A DNA stretch of 19,196 nucleotides from Treponema sp. GTDB lineage: Bacteria; Spirochaetota; Spirochaetia; Treponematales; Breznakiellaceae. The stretch is taken from contig WQWD01000011.1 of the NCBI GenBank assembly GCA_009785545.1, forward strand, positions 1 through 19,196, given 5' to 3'. Made by a program: the position numbers and the translations under genes. This document shows positions 1 through 6,762 of this stretch, one piece after another; the first letter of the stretch is position 1; each line of letters begins with the position of its first letter. Below the pieces are notes generated by a model. The model had not been told where the DNA came from, ran no database searches, and was given only the letters and a program-made list of their open reading frames with translations.

Positions 1-72
1 GCAAGACAACTTCAAAGTAACCTTAAATTTAGCCTCTGAAATCTTAGCTCGTTTTAGATACTTGTTTTTCAT
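1..72 (-). CDS. IS1595-family transposase, N-terminal fragment
   Basis: An ATG at 72 opens a frame that runs off the window after 24 codons. The start MKNKYLKRAKISEAKF resembles the N-terminus of Bacteroidota IS1595-family transposases, which begin with a similar KY...RISEAKF stretch ahead of a helix-turn-helix. The family's catalytic residues lie downstream, outside the window. No Shine-Dalgarno sequence precedes the start, as usual in this phylum, and a promoter-like box lies 20 bases upstream. Identification from so few residues is recognition from memory, so confidence is moderate. Confidence 0.5.
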   Translation of the reverse strand, partial: MKNKYLKRAKISEAKFKVTLKLSC

Positions 73-82
73 TTGTTCTCAA

Positions 83-2170
83 TTAGATATGCAAAGATAA
101 GCATTCTAATCTAATCTTGAACCCTTGTTTTTTATAAATCAAAGCTATATTACTATAGGTAATAGCCACATCACGATGTGTTTGTCCAAATTTTTTAAAA
201 ATATACAAGGCTTTATTGCAATATTCCAATGCTTTGTCATAGTTTTCTTGCTCCCCATAAATATGTCCTAAGTGGTCATAGATAGTGGCTGTTTCAGGAT
301 GCTTTTTACCAAAAACTTTTTCTATAATATGTAAAGCTTTATTTAAATATTCCAATGCTTTATCGTTATTATCCAATTTTGTGTAAACTCTACCTATAAC
401 ATTATATGTAGTACCTAAGGTATGATGCGTATTACCAAAAACCTTTTCTCGAACAACTATAGTTTTTTCAAGCCAGTACAAGGCTTGAAGATAATCAGAC
501 AATTTGTTATATACATGCCCCAAAAAATAATATATCTGTGCTATTTCTTTTGTAGCCTCGTTATCCTTTATCGCACTTGTGATAACAATAATATGTGGAA
601 CAAAAATGGAGAACATCTCTCTACCTTCTACAGTTATAAAAATGTCATAATCATAATTAGAACATATATAGTAAAATATATCTATACAAATATTACGCCA
701 CTTGACTTCTTCTTCTTTAAGGTTCGTTCGAATTACCTCCTGTACAAGACGATGAATATAAAGTGTACCATCATTCAAGCTAACTAACGAATATTTTGTG
801 AGTTCTGCTATTGTTTTGTTGTATTTCAATTCATCAGAAACTACCTCTTGAAGCTGTTTGGGCAAAACCTTACTTGCAAGTGAGAACCATATCGTAAATA
901 TATTCTCAGGAGCGAAAAATGCGCAGAGATTGAGAAGTTGTTTGGAAGCTGGATTGTTAATTTTTTTAAAGGAAATCAACCATGTTGTTGCGACAGTTTT
1001 TTTGTTTGGCTCATCGTCATATTCCGCTAATAGTTCCAAGTTATATTTATTGTATAAGTCAAGATATTCTTTGTAGTTTACTTTATGGATGTTAATATAA
1101 GCTCCTGCTTGGTCTAAAGCTAAGGGAAGATAGCCCATTTTTTTGGTCAATTCTTTAAAATATTGGTCTGTAGGACACTGTGTGTATTTTTCTATAAACT
1201 CGCAAGCTTCCGTTTCTGTGAAAACACCAATGTTGATAAGAGAACAATTTAGGAATCGTTTGTTGCGGGAAGTTATTAAAACATGTCGTCGTTCGTAGCT
1301 TTGAGCAGGAAGATAAGGCTTCAATATTTTTTCGTCCTCAGCATTGTCGAAGATGAAGAGCCAGTTATCATGCTGTTGCATCCAGTGGCGCACGGCTTCG
1401 ATAATGATTTCAACTTCTTTGATGTCCTTGTTTATGATTCCTTTTTTTAAAGCAAAATCTTGGAAAGAAGCAAAAATAGTTTCTGTCATTTCGGCATTTA
1501 CCCACCAAATACAGTCGTATTCATATCCATAGCGGTGAGCGTATTCTATAACCACCTGAGTTTTTCCTATACCGCCCAAGCCTGCAATAGATTGAGTCAA
1601 AGCAATAGCTTCTTTTTTTTCAAAGGTCTTATGTATTTCTTCTAAGACTTCTTGTCGTCCTGTAAAGTGTGGATTCCTATTTTCGGGCAAGTTATGGAAA
1701 GGTAGTTCTCCTGAGGATTTAAGTCGCTTTGTACCGGGAGAATCCGGACGATTTCTAGGACGTCCTTGCGTAGATACACCGTCAAGTAACTCTTTTTCCA
1801 TTTCTTCTTCATTTTTGTCAACGAAGTCAATATACACAACTGGAGCCAGCAGACCTTCTATTTTCATAGCTTCAACTCGGATAGGAATAAACAAGGCCTT
1901 TTCCATGGATGGGTCTTTCGTGAAAGCAGCCGTCCATTCTGCTTGACAGTAAAGAGATTGGAGGTAAGATTTTGACATAACGGCAATAAATCTATCGCCT
2001 AATTTTAATGCTTTGTCCATATTAAGCACAAAGTTTTCTCCCGCTTTAAAATCCCAAGCTTGAATGATTGTAGTATATCCTGCGTTTCTCAATGTCCAAT
2101 CAATCCACTCAGCCCATTGCTTGTCATGTTGTGTATAACTAATAAAAAAATCTTTAACATTATTTTCCAT
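83..2170 (-). CDS. TIR / NB-ARC STAND NTPase / TPR protein, 3'-truncated
   Basis: The N-terminal TIR domain (about residues 5-125) begins FFISYTQHDKQWAEW and has YCQAEW, with Glu78 at the position of the catalytic glutamate of NAD-cleaving TIR domains. An NB-ARC-type ATPase follows, with Walker A GLGGIGKT (197-204), Walker B LFIFDNA (271-277) and a GLPLA-like LPLAL motif. The C-terminus has three TPR repeats of about 42 residues of the kinesin-light-chain type. Proteins of this layout are STAND sensors: the repeats bind a trigger, the ATPase oligomerises, and TIR destroys NAD+ or makes a signal nucleotide; many act in phage defence. The last TPR breaks off at IALIYKKQG and the final 12 residues come from IS sequence, so the sensor arm is probably shortened. 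It is the only gene in its cassette, starting 79 bases inside the boundary. Family is clear; antiphage role is inferred. Confidence 0.85.
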   Translation of the reverse strand: MENNVKDFFISYTQHDKQWAEWIDWTLRNAGYTTIIQAWDFKAGENFVLNMDKALKLGDRFIAVMSKSYLQSLYCQAEWTAAFTKDPSMEKALFIPIRVEAMKIEGLLAPVVYIDFVDKNEEEMEKELLDGVSTQGRPRNRPDSPGTKRLKSSGELPFHNLPENRNPHFTGRQEVLEEIHKTFEKKEAIALTQSIAGLGGIGKTQVVIEYAHRYGYEYDCIWWVNAEMTETIFASFQDFALKKGIINKDIKEVEIIIEAVRHWMQQHDNWLFIFDNAEDEKILKPYLPAQSYERRHVLITSRNKRFLNCSLINIGVFTETEACEFIEKYTQCPTDQYFKELTKKMGYLPLALDQAGAYINIHKVNYKEYLDLYNKYNLELLAEYDDEPNKKTVATTWLISFKKINNPASKQLLNLCAFFAPENIFTIWFSLASKVLPKQLQEVVSDELKYNKTIAELTKYSLVSLNDGTLYIHRLVQEVIRTNLKEEEVKWRNICIDIFYYICSNYDYDIFITVEGREMFSIFVPHIIVITSAIKDNEATKEIAQIYYFLGHVYNKLSDYLQALYWLEKTIVVREKVFGNTHHTLGTTYNVIGRVYTKLDNNDKALEYLNKALHIIEKVFGKKHPETATIYDHLGHIYGEQENYDKALEYCNKALYIFKKFGQTHRDVAITYSNIALIYKKQGFKIRLECLSLHI
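92..99 (-). promoter_or_regulatory. Bacteroidota -7 box for the IS transposase
   Basis: On the minus strand the sequence reads TATCTTTG, a match to the Bacteroidota -7 consensus TAnnTTTG, about 20 bases ahead of the transposase ATG. No clear TTTG -33 box is seen at 19-21 bases upstream. Confidence 0.5.
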
Positions 2171-2249
2171 ATCGTTAATACTTTAATTTGTCAAATTACA
2201 CTTTATTTTGTCATTGTCCGCTTGCACTGTCCGCCACACTTGCGCCCAA
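131..2249 (-). mobile_element. Integron cassette 4 (3' end lost to the IS)
   Basis: Read on the minus strand, the cassette starts just after the G of the GTT core of the attC-like site at 2244-2368, with 5' sequence TTGGGCGCAAGTG. It carries the TIR/NB-ARC/TPR gene. Its own attC would be expected to begin with GCGCCCAAC but is absent, because the sequence is interrupted near 131 by the IS1595-type element. Boundaries follow from the integron model. Confidence 0.6.
2185..2237 (-). repeat. Shared cassette-leader element, copy 1
   Basis: This stretch lies between the attC-like site and the TIR gene. On the minus strand it has GTGGCGGACAGTGC, then AGCGGACAATGAC, and ends GTAATTTGACAAATT. The leader of cassette 3 (6345-6410) carries the same blocks in the same order with small differences. 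Both copies sit upstream of the first gene of a cassette, which suggests a common leader or promoter. No exact TAnnTTTG box is present (TAATTTG is one base short). Confidence 0.5.
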
Positions 2250-2368
2250 CGAGCAAGGGCTTGGCGCAGGCGGGGCTTCCACTACCGCTCGGACGGGCGC
2301 AAAACTTGCAAATTCGCACAAACTTTCAGGCGAGCCACTGCCCCGCTTGCGCCAAACCCAAGTTAAGC
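2244..2368 (-). repeat. attC-like recombination site, copy 1 (end of cassette 3)
   Basis: On the plus strand the layout is GCCCAAC (2244-2250), a 6-nt spacer, a 19-bp arm (2257-2275), a central region, the partner arm (2341-2359), a 2-nt spacer and GTTAAGC (2362-2368). The arms pair at 17 of 19 positions; an inner stem GCTCG/CGAGC (2287-2291, 2331-2335) adds to the hairpin. The ends match the integron core consensus RYYYAAC and GTTRRRY exactly. Read with the genes (minus strand), R'' is GCGCTTAAC, complementary to the first nine bases of cassette 3 at 6644. From AAC to GTTA it differs from copy 2 at 3 of 118 positions. It lies just past the stop of the last gene of cassette 3, where an attC belongs. 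Confidence 0.8.
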
Positions 2369-2426
2369 GCTGGTCTCGCTCGTTTTCTTGCTATTAATCA
2401 ATTACTTACGCTTTTCATTTGAAGTT

Positions 2427-3212
2427 TTAAACTTCTATTAACTTTTTTCTTACCAATTCCCATGCCTCCAAATTATCATATTCCACATTTGGCTTTAACA
2501 CGGTGAAAATATCTTTTGTGAAGTCAGTATCGCCTAATTTTTCTTCCATATTTCGCATGAATTGTTTAGCAGTAGGCGGTTTTAATTCTGCGTGTTCATA
2601 ATGGATTTTGCAACAATGCAATAATTTTTCAATATCAAAGTCTAAGTGTGTCAAAGCACAGTACAAGTCAAATAAATCACGCCCTTTTTTGCGACCATAC
2701 AAGGCTTTTAGTTTGGTACTCAATAATTCTTCTGTCGTATAACCTGTTACATTGCATTTCCCTGAAAACCAAGCATTACTTACCTCAAATGGGATTTCTT
2801 TCAGCCCTAAAATATTCAAATGTTCTCGTGTGTTAATTTCGATTTTTAGACGCATATTGACAATCGGAGGCATTTCGCTCTCAAATCTGAAAATCAGCGT
2901 ATTATTGTGAATTTTCTGTTTAACTGTTGGCTTCCCAAGAAATGACAATATTTTGCGGATTCTATCCATAGTCTCTTTAATTGGCTCTGATTTAATTTGC
3001 ACTAAATCAATATCTTCCGAATATCTGATTTGCGGGGTAATATACAATTTATGTAAAGCCGTTCCGCCTCGGAATGCCAAAGAGTTACGAAGAAAATCAT
3101 CGGAAAATATCTCTACAATTGCACGTGAAATGATTAAATCCTGTTCCACTTGTTCGTTGCTTTGCCATGGGGCTTGTTTTTTCCAATCACGTATATGTAA
3201 TTCGGGTATCAT
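2427..3212 (-). CDS. abiEii: AbiEii-type nucleotidyltransferase toxin
   Basis: This 261-residue protein has the nucleotidyltransferase signature GGTALHKLY (49-57) followed by RYSEDIDLV (63-71), the metal-binding aspartates being in SEDID. The later motif ELLSTKLKALYGRKKGRDLFDLY (about 161-184) is also typical of AbiEii/MenT-like toxins. These enzymes transfer nucleotides onto tRNA or related acceptors and halt growth; AbiE was first found as an abortive phage-infection system. The start ATG overlaps the stop of the antitoxin gene by 4 bases, so the two are translationally coupled. It is the last gene of its cassette and is followed after about 60 bases by the attC-like site. Length and motifs are intact. 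Confidence 0.88.
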   Translation of the reverse strand: MIPELHIRDWKKQAPWQSNEQVEQDLIISRAIVEIFSDDFLRNSLAFRGGTALHKLYITPQIRYSEDIDLVQIKSEPIKETMDRIRKILSFLGKPTVKQKIHNNTLIFRFESEMPPIVNMRLKIEINTREHLNILGLKEIPFEVSNAWFSGKCNVTGYTTEELLSTKLKALYGRKKGRDLFDLYCALTHLDFDIEKLLHCCKIHYEHAELKPPTAKQFMRNMEEKLGDTDFTKDIFTVLKPNVEYDNLEAWELVRKKLIEV

Positions 3213-4012
3213 AAATCACTCTCTATTTGCATGTTAATAATTACTTTCCATTTATTGTCAATTTCTCCCTTTTTCTTTTTTTGCGGAGACAATAGGACTG
3301 GCGAAAAAGAAGATTTACTCAAAACTTTATACAAAGCATTTGCCAATTTTTCTTCATTTACAACCGTATCTAAAATATAACCTAACCGTTGAATATTTGC
3401 CTTGTTATCAATCTGTTTTGCTATTTTAGAAAGTCGAGAAGGAAGCATTACTTCGTAGAGTTCCTGTAAAACAGTCGTAATGCGATTTATTCCAAATGTA
3501 TGGATATTTTCCAATAAATCGAAAGCCGTCAGTTCGGGCGACGAAACATTAAGATATCCCGCTCTGGTTTTCTTTTGTTCAATAGCGGACTGTTCCCATG
3601 TTTTTTTGGAAACAAAGGTAAGTTTCAGTTTTTTGTTTCGTATGCTTCGGGGTGCAGGAGTTTGAGCAATAACAAAATACTCCATTGGTTGTTGGTGGGC
3701 AGCACCATGCAAAGCCGCAGCCGAAAGCAAAGCCACATAGTAAGGCTTGTTTAAAGATTTCATCAACACATCAACAAACAAATCGGGCGGCAACATGCCT
3801 CCTATGGCAGTTTCAGGCGTGAGAATACCGTAAAAACCTTTGCGTATCTTTACTATCTGTTTTTTAACGGAATAACGATACAATTCTTGGGAAATACTTT
3901 GTTCAGACAAGTCGAATGTTTTTTTTACATCGTCAAATGTAAACGTACATTGCCCTCGTTCTCGCAAGTCAAAGAAAAAATCACTCCATTTATTTTGCTC
4001 TTTCTTATTCAT
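3209..4012 (-). CDS. abiEi: AbiEi-type antitoxin and transcriptional repressor
   Basis: This 267-residue protein begins with a winged-helix domain (about 15-65, FTFDDVKKTFDLSEQSISQELYRY, then KIRKGFYGI). The body has the AbiEi features PYYVALLSAAALHGAAHQQP, RNKKLKLTFVSKK and SSPELTAFDLLE. AbiEi counteracts AbiEii without forming a stable complex (type IV antitoxin) and represses its own operon by binding inverted repeats. It sits directly upstream of the toxin with a 4-base overlap. A promoter box and a perfect palindrome lie just upstream of its ATG, consistent with self-repression. Confidence 0.88.
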   Translation of the reverse strand: MNKKEQNKWSDFFFDLRERGQCTFTFDDVKKTFDLSEQSISQELYRYSVKKQIVKIRKGFYGILTPETAIGGMLPPDLFVDVLMKSLNKPYYVALLSAAALHGAAHQQPMEYFVIAQTPAPRSIRNKKLKLTFVSKKTWEQSAIEQKKTRAGYLNVSSPELTAFDLLENIHTFGINRITTVLQELYEVMLPSRLSKIAKQIDNKANIQRLGYILDTVVNEEKLANALYKVLSKSSFSPVLLSPQKKKKGEIDNKWKVIINMQIESDL

Positions 4013-4033
4013 TGTATTATCGAATTTGCAAAC

Positions 4034-4052
4034 CTATACACATTCTGTATAG
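4034..4052. promoter_or_regulatory. Palindromic operator-like site upstream of abiEi
   Basis: CTATACA and TGTATAG form a perfect 7-bp inverted repeat around a 5-base spacer (CATTC). The site lies between the -7 box (4058-4065) and the abiEi start (4012), over or just after the expected transcription start. AbiEi repressors are known to bind inverted repeats in this place, so it is the likely autoregulation site. Confidence 0.65.
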
Positions 4053-4057
4053 AATTG

Positions 4058-4065
4058 CAAAGATA
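4058..4065 (-). promoter_or_regulatory. Promoter of the abiE operon (-7 box)
   Basis: The minus strand reads TATCTTTG, matching TAnnTTTG, 45 bases ahead of the abiEi ATG. A good TTTG -33 box is not seen. The Nudix gene ends at 4173, so abiE has its own promoter within the cassette. Confidence 0.6.
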
Positions 4066-4172
4066 CAACTTTTTTTGAATTTGATTTGAAATTTTTTTAT
4101 CGCTGTTTTTCATTGCAAAATTACGTTCAATTCATACTTCTCTTATCTAAAAATATTTTTGATTTTCTAATA

Positions 4173-4673
4173 TTAATACAACTGAAACTTTTTTGATTTC
4201 TTAAATTCACATAATGCTTCAATTGCTCTTACATCACATTTTCTAATAATTCCTGGTACTTCATTCGGATAGAAAAACTCCAAATTCAAAGACTCACTAC
4301 TTGCTGAGTTTAAAACTCCTTCCCATTTTACAACATGAATAATTAGACATAAACAATGAACTTGGTCGCCATTCGGATATGTACTAATTTCTGTCTCGGC
4401 TCCTGAAGCAAACGCTATAGGCTCCCAATTCAAAGCGGTTAATCCCGTTTCTTCATTAAATTCTCTTAATGCGCATTCTTGCAAAGATTCTTTAATTTCA
4501 GAAACACCTCCGGGGAAACCCCATACGTCCCAATCATTTCTTTTTTGAAATAAGTATCTCCCCTGTTCATCTTCAGCTATTATTCTTCCTCCTGTAACTA
4601 ACATTAATCTTGAACCAATTAAAGCTCTTAACTTTCCATAATATGATTGAGAAAAACCACTTTTTTGCTTCAT
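4173..4673 (-). CDS. Nudix hydrolase
   Basis: This 166-residue protein has a complete Nudix box at residues 56-78: G, five residues, E, seven residues, REF-N-EE-T-GL, fitting GX5EX7REUXEEXGU. The three metal-binding glutamates are present, so it should be active on a nucleoside diphosphate linked to another group. The substrate cannot be told from the sequence. The start overlaps the stop of the preceding gene by 4 bases, so it is the third gene of a coupled trio with a cupin and an HNH-like/helical-repeat protein. About 105 bases separate its stop from the abiE promoter. Confidence 0.85.
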   Translation of the reverse strand: MKQKSGFSQSYYGKLRALIGSRLMLVTGGRIIAEDEQGRYLFQKRNDWDVWGFPGGVSEIKESLQECALREFNEETGLTALNWEPIAFASGAETEISTYPNGDQVHCLCLIIHVVKWEGVLNSASSESLNLEFFYPNEVPGIIRKCDVRAIEALCEFKKSKKFQLY

Positions 4674-5881
4674 AATCTTATGAGTTTAACAACCTTTATT
4701 AATATAGAGTTTAATGCAAAACTCATAATATCATTACTCGGTTTTAGAATTTCTGTATAAAGTTGTTCTATTTTTGAAATACTATGACCTCTAAATTGAG
4801 AGGAAAGCGAATACGCTATTGGACGTAATTGCATATCTTTGTTTTTATATGTTTGAAGAATATATATTAATTGTTCTTCAACATTTTTTATTGCTTTCGC
4901 ATTTCTCTTTTCTTTCATCAATAATGCCCCATAATATGTTAACAACGTTTCTATTGCATTCCAAGGGGCAACAAAAAGAGTATCAGGTAATCCGTCTCGA
5001 GTAAAAACCTTATCAACTATAGGATTCAAAAAGTCAATGGCATTTGTTGCATTATTTGTTGACATTTTTGTCCACGCAAGAGCATTCTGAATGGCTACTC
5101 TTTTATTCGAGTCTGCGTATTTATCTGCTGCATTAAGTTTATCTACAGCATCTATAATATCTCTCTTCTCCTGAATGTTTATAATAGCCAATCTTCTCAA
5201 AAATCTGGCTTCTTGCAAATATTGCTCTTCCTTGCTAATCAGATTTTTATTTGAGTTAATTAAATCGAATAATTCTCTCGCTTCATTGATAAGTCCATAT
5301 TCTTGATATATAGCCGCCATTTCTTCAAGTATTTTTATTTTTTCGATTGATGAAACTGAAACTTGAAGATATGGTATGAAATCTCGTTCAATAATATCTA
5401 TCATTAAATTTTGCATTGCCGAATGTCGTGCACAATTCATAGCATCTAAACTATATTGTATATGGCTTTTTTCTTTTTGAAAAAGAGACGGATAACGGCG
5501 ACACATCCATGAAGCAAGCCTTGCACATCCATAAGCCAAAGCGACATCCCCACGCATAAAATGATGCTTACTTTTATTATTTAGACCTTCTGGAAAAAAA
5601 ATTGGGTCATATCCTTTCCAATTATCAGCTTTAGCTTCAATTCGTCTATATCGTTCAAGTAAATTGTTATAATCTCTAGAAATTGGAATCAAATTAACAA
5701 ATGTCGTATTTGACGAATTTTCATCTAAATGGTGCCAATCTGTATTAGCACCATTTTCAGAAATTATACATCTACGCCCTTTGTAAAATGCACTTAAATT
5801 TCTTAATAAGCTATCTGATATACTTTTACGTTTAGACACTGTAATGTTCGCTTGAAAATTCAGAAAAAGATTTTCTGTCAT
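4670..5881 (-). CDS. HNH-like protein with C-terminal helical repeats, unknown function
   Basis: I do not recognise this 403-residue protein as a named family. Near the N-terminus (residues 48-66) WHHLDENSSN followed by NLIPI resembles the core of HNH endonucleases (adjacent histidines, then asparagines before NL.PL). Only one cysteine precedes it (Cys38), so the two-cysteine zinc knuckle of many HNH enzymes is missing. Residues from about 105 to 390 are alpha-helical repeats of TPR character (for example MAAIYQEYGLINEARELF). The ATG at 5881 lies 50 bases inside the end of the cupin gene. The next methionine is past residue 100, beyond the HNH-like core, so the overlapping start is the best choice. 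It is coupled to the Nudix gene by a 4-base overlap. A nuclease with a sensing arm is possible but unproven. Confidence 0.7.
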   Translation of the reverse strand: MTENLFLNFQANITVSKRKSISDSLLRNLSAFYKGRRCIISENGANTDWHHLDENSSNTTFVNLIPISRDYNNLLERYRRIEAKADNWKGYDPIFFPEGLNNKSKHHFMRGDVALAYGCARLASWMCRRYPSLFQKEKSHIQYSLDAMNCARHSAMQNLMIDIIERDFIPYLQVSVSSIEKIKILEEMAAIYQEYGLINEARELFDLINSNKNLISKEEQYLQEARFLRRLAIINIQEKRDIIDAVDKLNAADKYADSNKRVAIQNALAWTKMSTNNATNAIDFLNPIVDKVFTRDGLPDTLFVAPWNAIETLLTYYGALLMKEKRNAKAIKNVEEQLIYILQTYKNKDMQLRPIAYSLSSQFRGHSISKIEQLYTEILKPSNDIMSFALNSILIKVVKLIRL

Positions 5882-6290
5882 TAAATGGATTACTTCCCGT
5901 CCCCATTGTTAAAACTTCTGCATGAGTGATTGAAAGAAAACCATGTGCTATATTTGGTTTGATTGTTAATAAATCACCTTTTCTTATAAAAAAAGAAATT
6001 TCTTCTTCTGTAATAAGTGATTTTGCAATAACTTTAACCTCTCCGCTTAACACATACAGATACTCTGTATATTTTTCGTGGTAGTGATGACCTCTTTTTA
6101 TCTCACTTGCTGCAAATTCTGCAAATTCAAGAAAATTCACATTAATATTGTCTAAAATTACAGCTACCTCGCCTCGTTTATCCGAGTGCCAAAAACGGTT
6201 TGTTTCGCCCTCAACTTTGGGCGATGATTCAACTATCATGTTATCATTAAGATAACTCTGAATTGTTCTGCTAAATTCTTGATTTCCCAT
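5832..6290 (-). CDS. Cupin-domain protein
   Basis: This 152-residue protein has a single cupin barrel. The first motif HYHEKYTEYLYVLSG contains H69-x-H71, Glu76 and Gly83 in the standard spacing, and the second motif, KGDLLTIKPNIAHGF, supplies His116. A metal site is therefore intact. Members of this class include sugar-nucleotide isomerases and small-molecule binding or modifying enzymes; nothing visible fixes the substrate. It is the first gene of a three-gene operon and its 3' end overlaps the next gene by 50 bases. A leader of about 350 bases without a convincing gene separates it from the cassette boundary. Confidence 0.75.
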   Translation of the reverse strand: MGNQEFSRTIQSYLNDNMIVESSPKVEGETNRFWHSDKRGEVAVILDNINVNFLEFAEFAASEIKRGHHYHEKYTEYLYVLSGEVKVIAKSLITEEEISFFIRKGDLLTIKPNIAHGFLSITHAEVLTMGTGSNPFNDRKSFSEFSSEHYSV

Positions 6291-6344
6291 TTTACAATTT
6301 TTTAAAAAGTTTATATTATTCTTATTATCAATTATTTTATGTGC

Positions 6345-6410
6345 AATTTGTCAGATTACTCTGAACTTTAAACCTTATTTTTCGTCATGTCCGCTCGCAC
6401 TGTCCACCAC
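6345..6410 (-). repeat. Shared cassette-leader element, copy 2
   Basis: On the minus strand this reads GTGGTGGACAGTGC, AGCGGACATGAC, then GTAATCTGACAAATT, the same ordered blocks as 2185-2237 with an insertion of about 13 bases in the middle. It lies upstream of the first gene of cassette 3, as copy 1 does for cassette 4. Confidence 0.5.
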
Positions 6411-6415
6411 CTGAA

Positions 6416-6513
6416 GGGTGGTGGGTGGGCAAAGCCGAAAAATGGCGAAGCTCATTTTTGGGCGAGGAGTTGGCGGTGCGGTGTGAGCGCAGCGAACACG
6501 GCAAAAGCCAACT
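6416..6513 (+). repeat. GC-rich hairpin repeat, copy 1
   Basis: It begins GGGTGGTGGGTGGGCAAAGCC and holds the core GCGGTGTGAGCG followed by AGCGAACACGGC. The core is enclosed by GTTGGC (6469-6474) and GCCAAC (6507-6512). The second copy (6859-6954) has the same outer sequence and core but a different enclosing stem, so pairing is kept while bases change. The two copies flank attC-like site 2. Confidence 0.65.
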
Positions 6514-6637
6514 TTCTCTAATATATCTTTGTATCATTCTATTACTTTTTGTCATTCTTCCTTTTCAAATTTCGCTATCGTTGTCCGCAACGCTCTGTCT
6601 TTTCGCTTCTAAATCGCACTACAGCTGCCCGACTTGC

Positions 6638-6762
6638 GCTTAACGAGCAAGGGCTTGGCGCAGGCGGGGCTTCCACTGCCGCTCGGACGGGCGCAAAACT
6701 TGCAAATTCGTACAAACTTTCGGGCGAGCCACTGCCCCGCTTGCGCCAAACCCAAGTTAGCA
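6638..6762 (-). repeat. attC-like recombination site, copy 2 (end of cassette 2)
   Basis: The plus-strand layout is GCTTAAC (6638-6644), a 6-nt spacer, an arm (6651-6669), a centre, the partner arm (6735-6753), a 2-nt spacer and GTTAGCA (6756-6762). It is almost identical to copy 1 inside the cores, but the outer flanks differ. Read with the genes, R'' is GCTACTGCTGCTAAC, which pairs at 14 of 15 positions with the first bases of cassette 2 at 12308 (GTTAGCAGCAATAGC). R' is GTTAAGC, the start of cassette 3 and a perfect GTTRRRY. The 5' flank of R'' (TGCTAAC) is not a strict RYYYAAC match. Confidence 0.78.

Larger units (their letters stand above)
1..131 (-). mobile_element. Left-edge fragment of an IS1595-type insertion sequence
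   Basis: The element holds the start of a transposase gene and its upstream region. Its outer end is placed at about 128-131, where the TPR reading frame of the neighbouring gene stops matching the TPR pattern (after residues KKQG) and runs into unrelated sequence beginning GGGTTCAAG on the minus strand. The other end of the element is outside the window, so the terminal inverted repeats and target duplication cannot be checked. The family call rests on the 24 visible transposase residues, and the exact end is inferred. Confidence 0.5.
6291..6637. other. Cassette 3 leader region without a convincing gene
   Basis: This stretch of about 350 bases upstream of the cupin gene contains the second copy of the shared leader element (6345-6410) and one GC-rich stem repeat (6416-6513). 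Short open frames here run through these repeats on either strand and are not credible genes. A plus-strand TATCTTTG box at 6524-6531 has no gene behind it. Confidence 0.6.
2250..6643 (-). mobile_element. Integron cassette 3: cupin/HNH/Nudix operon plus AbiE
   Basis: The block of 4394 bp runs, on the minus strand, from just after the G of the GTT core at 6644 (TTAAGCGCAAGTC...) to the core of the attC-like site at 2250. Its first nine bases with the preceding G (GTTAAGCGC) are the exact complement of its attC R'' (GCGCTTAAC). It holds five genes in two transcription units, all on the minus strand. Ordinary integron cassettes carry one gene and are under about 1 kb, so this is unusually large. 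Confidence 0.75.

Noticed and set aside
2060..2422. 120-codon plus-strand frame between the TIR gene and abiEii
   Set aside because: It overlaps the TIR gene antisense and then translates attC-like copy 1; a repeat artefact.
5952..6290. Cupin gene as a dTDP-sugar epimerase with a defined pathway
   Set aside because: The barrel and metal residues are clear, but no sugar-nucleotide genes lie nearby and nothing fixes the substrate.
6524..6531. Plus-strand TATCTTTG promoter-like box
   Set aside because: It matches the -7 consensus but no plausible plus-strand gene follows, and no -33 box is seen.
2211..6762. Reading the 125-bp repeats as a CRISPR array or MITE
   Set aside because: Only three copies kilobases apart with whole operons between them. 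The repeat ends vary in step with the cassette starts, which fits integron attC sites better than fixed MITE termini.
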